Positions 50,195 through 50,860 of a stretch of DNA of 50,860 nucleotides are shown piece by piece. The DNA lies in the IMG/VR virus record IMGVR_UViG_3300036668_000436, positions 1-50,860 of that record; one strand, given 5' to 3'. Position 1 is the first letter of the stretch; every line of letters starts with the position of its first letter. The notes below the pieces were generated by a model. The model was not told the origin of the DNA. It did not search any database and worked only from the letters and a program-made list of their open reading frames with translations. Made by a program: the position numbers and the translations under genes. Origin of the DNA: a virus.

Positions 50195-50522
50195 CATTAG
50201 AACTTTACAACCTATGCAAATTATTAATAGAATGCTATGTATGCAAGCTGTTAAAGAAATTGGTAAAAATAATATTCATAAACTTAAAGAAAGAAAATAT
50301 GAAAACTTTCTTATGTTTTATGATGATGATACTTTTGATATTGATTGGGAGTTTGTGCTATTTAAAGCTCCAGAGTTTCTATTGGTTGCACTAATAGATA
50401 ACTTTCAAGCTAAAACTATTGAAGAAAAAGCTAAAGATGTTGTTAACAAAGTTCTTGAAAAAGAATACCCTCACATGATTATTAAAAAAGAAACTCTTCC
50501 GGTTAAACTTATTCTTGAATAA
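50181..50522 (+). CDS. Hypothetical protein (113 aa)
   Basis: Starts with MTPINIRTLQPMQIINRMLCMQAVKEIGK and includes an acidic hydrophobic middle (FYDDDTFDIDWEFVLFKAPEFLLVALIDNF). It overlaps the previous gene by 14 bases and the next by one (TAATG). No family recognised. Confidence 0.6.
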   Translation: MTPINIRTLQPMQIINRMLCMQAVKEIGKNNIHKLKERKYENFLMFYDDDTFDIDWEFVLFKAPEFLLVALIDNFQAKTIEEKAKDVVNKVLEKEYPHMIIKKETLPVKLILE

Positions 50523-50839
50523 TGATAAAGAAAACAGCACAACAAGTAATTAATGAATATTATAATAATATAAAGGAAGATAATTCCGATATGACAAGAG
50601 AGCAAATTGCTGAGTGTTGTATGCATCCTTTTATTTATTTAAAGAAAGAAATAGAATCAGGAGAATTACCTACTGTAAGGTTAAAGTATTTAGGAGTGTT
50701 TTTAGTTTATCCAAAAAGAGCTAGTTCTCTTTTAATACATATTACAGAAAGATTTAAGGGTCTTAAGTTAGATGCTAAAGCTTATTTTGAGTTAAAAGCA
50801 ATGCTTGAGAAATTTATTAATAAACAACTAAAAATGTAG
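50522..50839 (+). CDS. Phage protein with HU-like strand motif (105 aa), uncertain
   Basis: The central LPTVRLKYLGVFLVYPKRA resembles the IRLPxxGxFxVxPxRA element of a hypothetical phage family that some tools call IHF-like. The rest is helical (TREQIAECCMHPFIYLKKEIES). A DNA-binding role is inferred weakly. Last complete gene of the window. Confidence 0.5.
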   Translation: MIKKTAQQVINEYYNNIKEDNSDMTREQIAECCMHPFIYLKKEIESGELPTVRLKYLGVFLVYPKRASSLLIHITERFKGLKLDAKAYFELKAMLEKFINKQLKM

Positions 50840-50842
50840 TTT

Positions 50843-50860
50843 ATGATTAAAACTAAGGAA
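50843..50860 (+). CDS. Start of the next gene, truncated by the window end
   Basis: ATG at 50,843, four bases after the TAG stop, opens MIKTKE, still open at the end. Spacing and strand fit the operon; nothing more can be said. Confidence 0.4.

Noticed and set aside
1-50860. Recoded stop codons as in some crAss-like phages
   Set aside because: TAG is used as an ordinary stop (for example 50,837 and 15,358) and no gene is broken by in-frame TAG or TGA.

Overview
The window is part of a double-stranded DNA phage genome. It is very AT-rich and densely packed, with a full replication module and two giant virion-type proteins. The host is most likely a member of the Bacteroidota: gene starts lack Shine-Dalgarno sequences, the recognisable promoter at 49.04 kb has the Bacteroidota form (-33 TTTG, -7 TAnnTTTG), and the protein families are typical of Flavobacteriia and Bacteroides phages. 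A virion RNA polymerase-like giant protein with a DYDVD catalytic motif, beside a family A DNA polymerase, DnaG-like primase, DnaB-like helicase, SF2 helicase, uracil-DNA glycosylase, ligase and thymidylate synthase, points to a crAss-like phage. The standard genetic code fits.

Layout. (1) 1-12,400, plus strand: the 3' end of a late operon with two giant genes one base apart, the RNA polymerase/polyvalent protein (cut by the window start) and a 1,612-residue probable virion cargo protein. A bidirectional terminator at 12,426-12,453 separates them from the convergent minus-strand block. (2) 48.9 kb down to 12.5 kb, minus strand: the early/replication block. Its upstream end (42-49 kb) is unusual: short, often membrane-associated small genes, many strong hairpins, tRNA-like and other structured non-coding stretches, and five copies of one 23-base motif that I read as phage-specific promoters. 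Then come an OB-fold protein, DNA polymerase, helicases, primase and uracil glycosylase (30-41 kb), a five-gene ubiquitin-like conjugation/deconjugation cassette (25.7-30.1 kb), recombination nucleases (23.9-25.6 kb), a RyR/Acb2-like predicted cyclic-nucleotide sponge (22.0-22.7 kb), nucleotide metabolism genes (MazG, thymidylate synthase), ligase and a UvrD-type helicase (15.9-21.4 kb), and small accessory genes ending in a secreted repeat protein. (3) 49,107 to the end, plus strand: the first genes of a rightward block driven by a host-type promoter, probably the start of the late/structural region.

How it fits together. The injected polymerase (left end) could read the minus-strand early block from the 23-base motifs, while host polymerase starts the rightward block from the divergent promoter at 49.04 kb. 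The early block supplies a self-sufficient replisome, nucleotide metabolism and several probable host-interaction functions. The most striking are the Ubl-E2-JAMM-E1 cassette, the RyR/Acb2-like protein, and the structured RNAs. All assignments are from reading motifs by eye; no database search or folding program was run.
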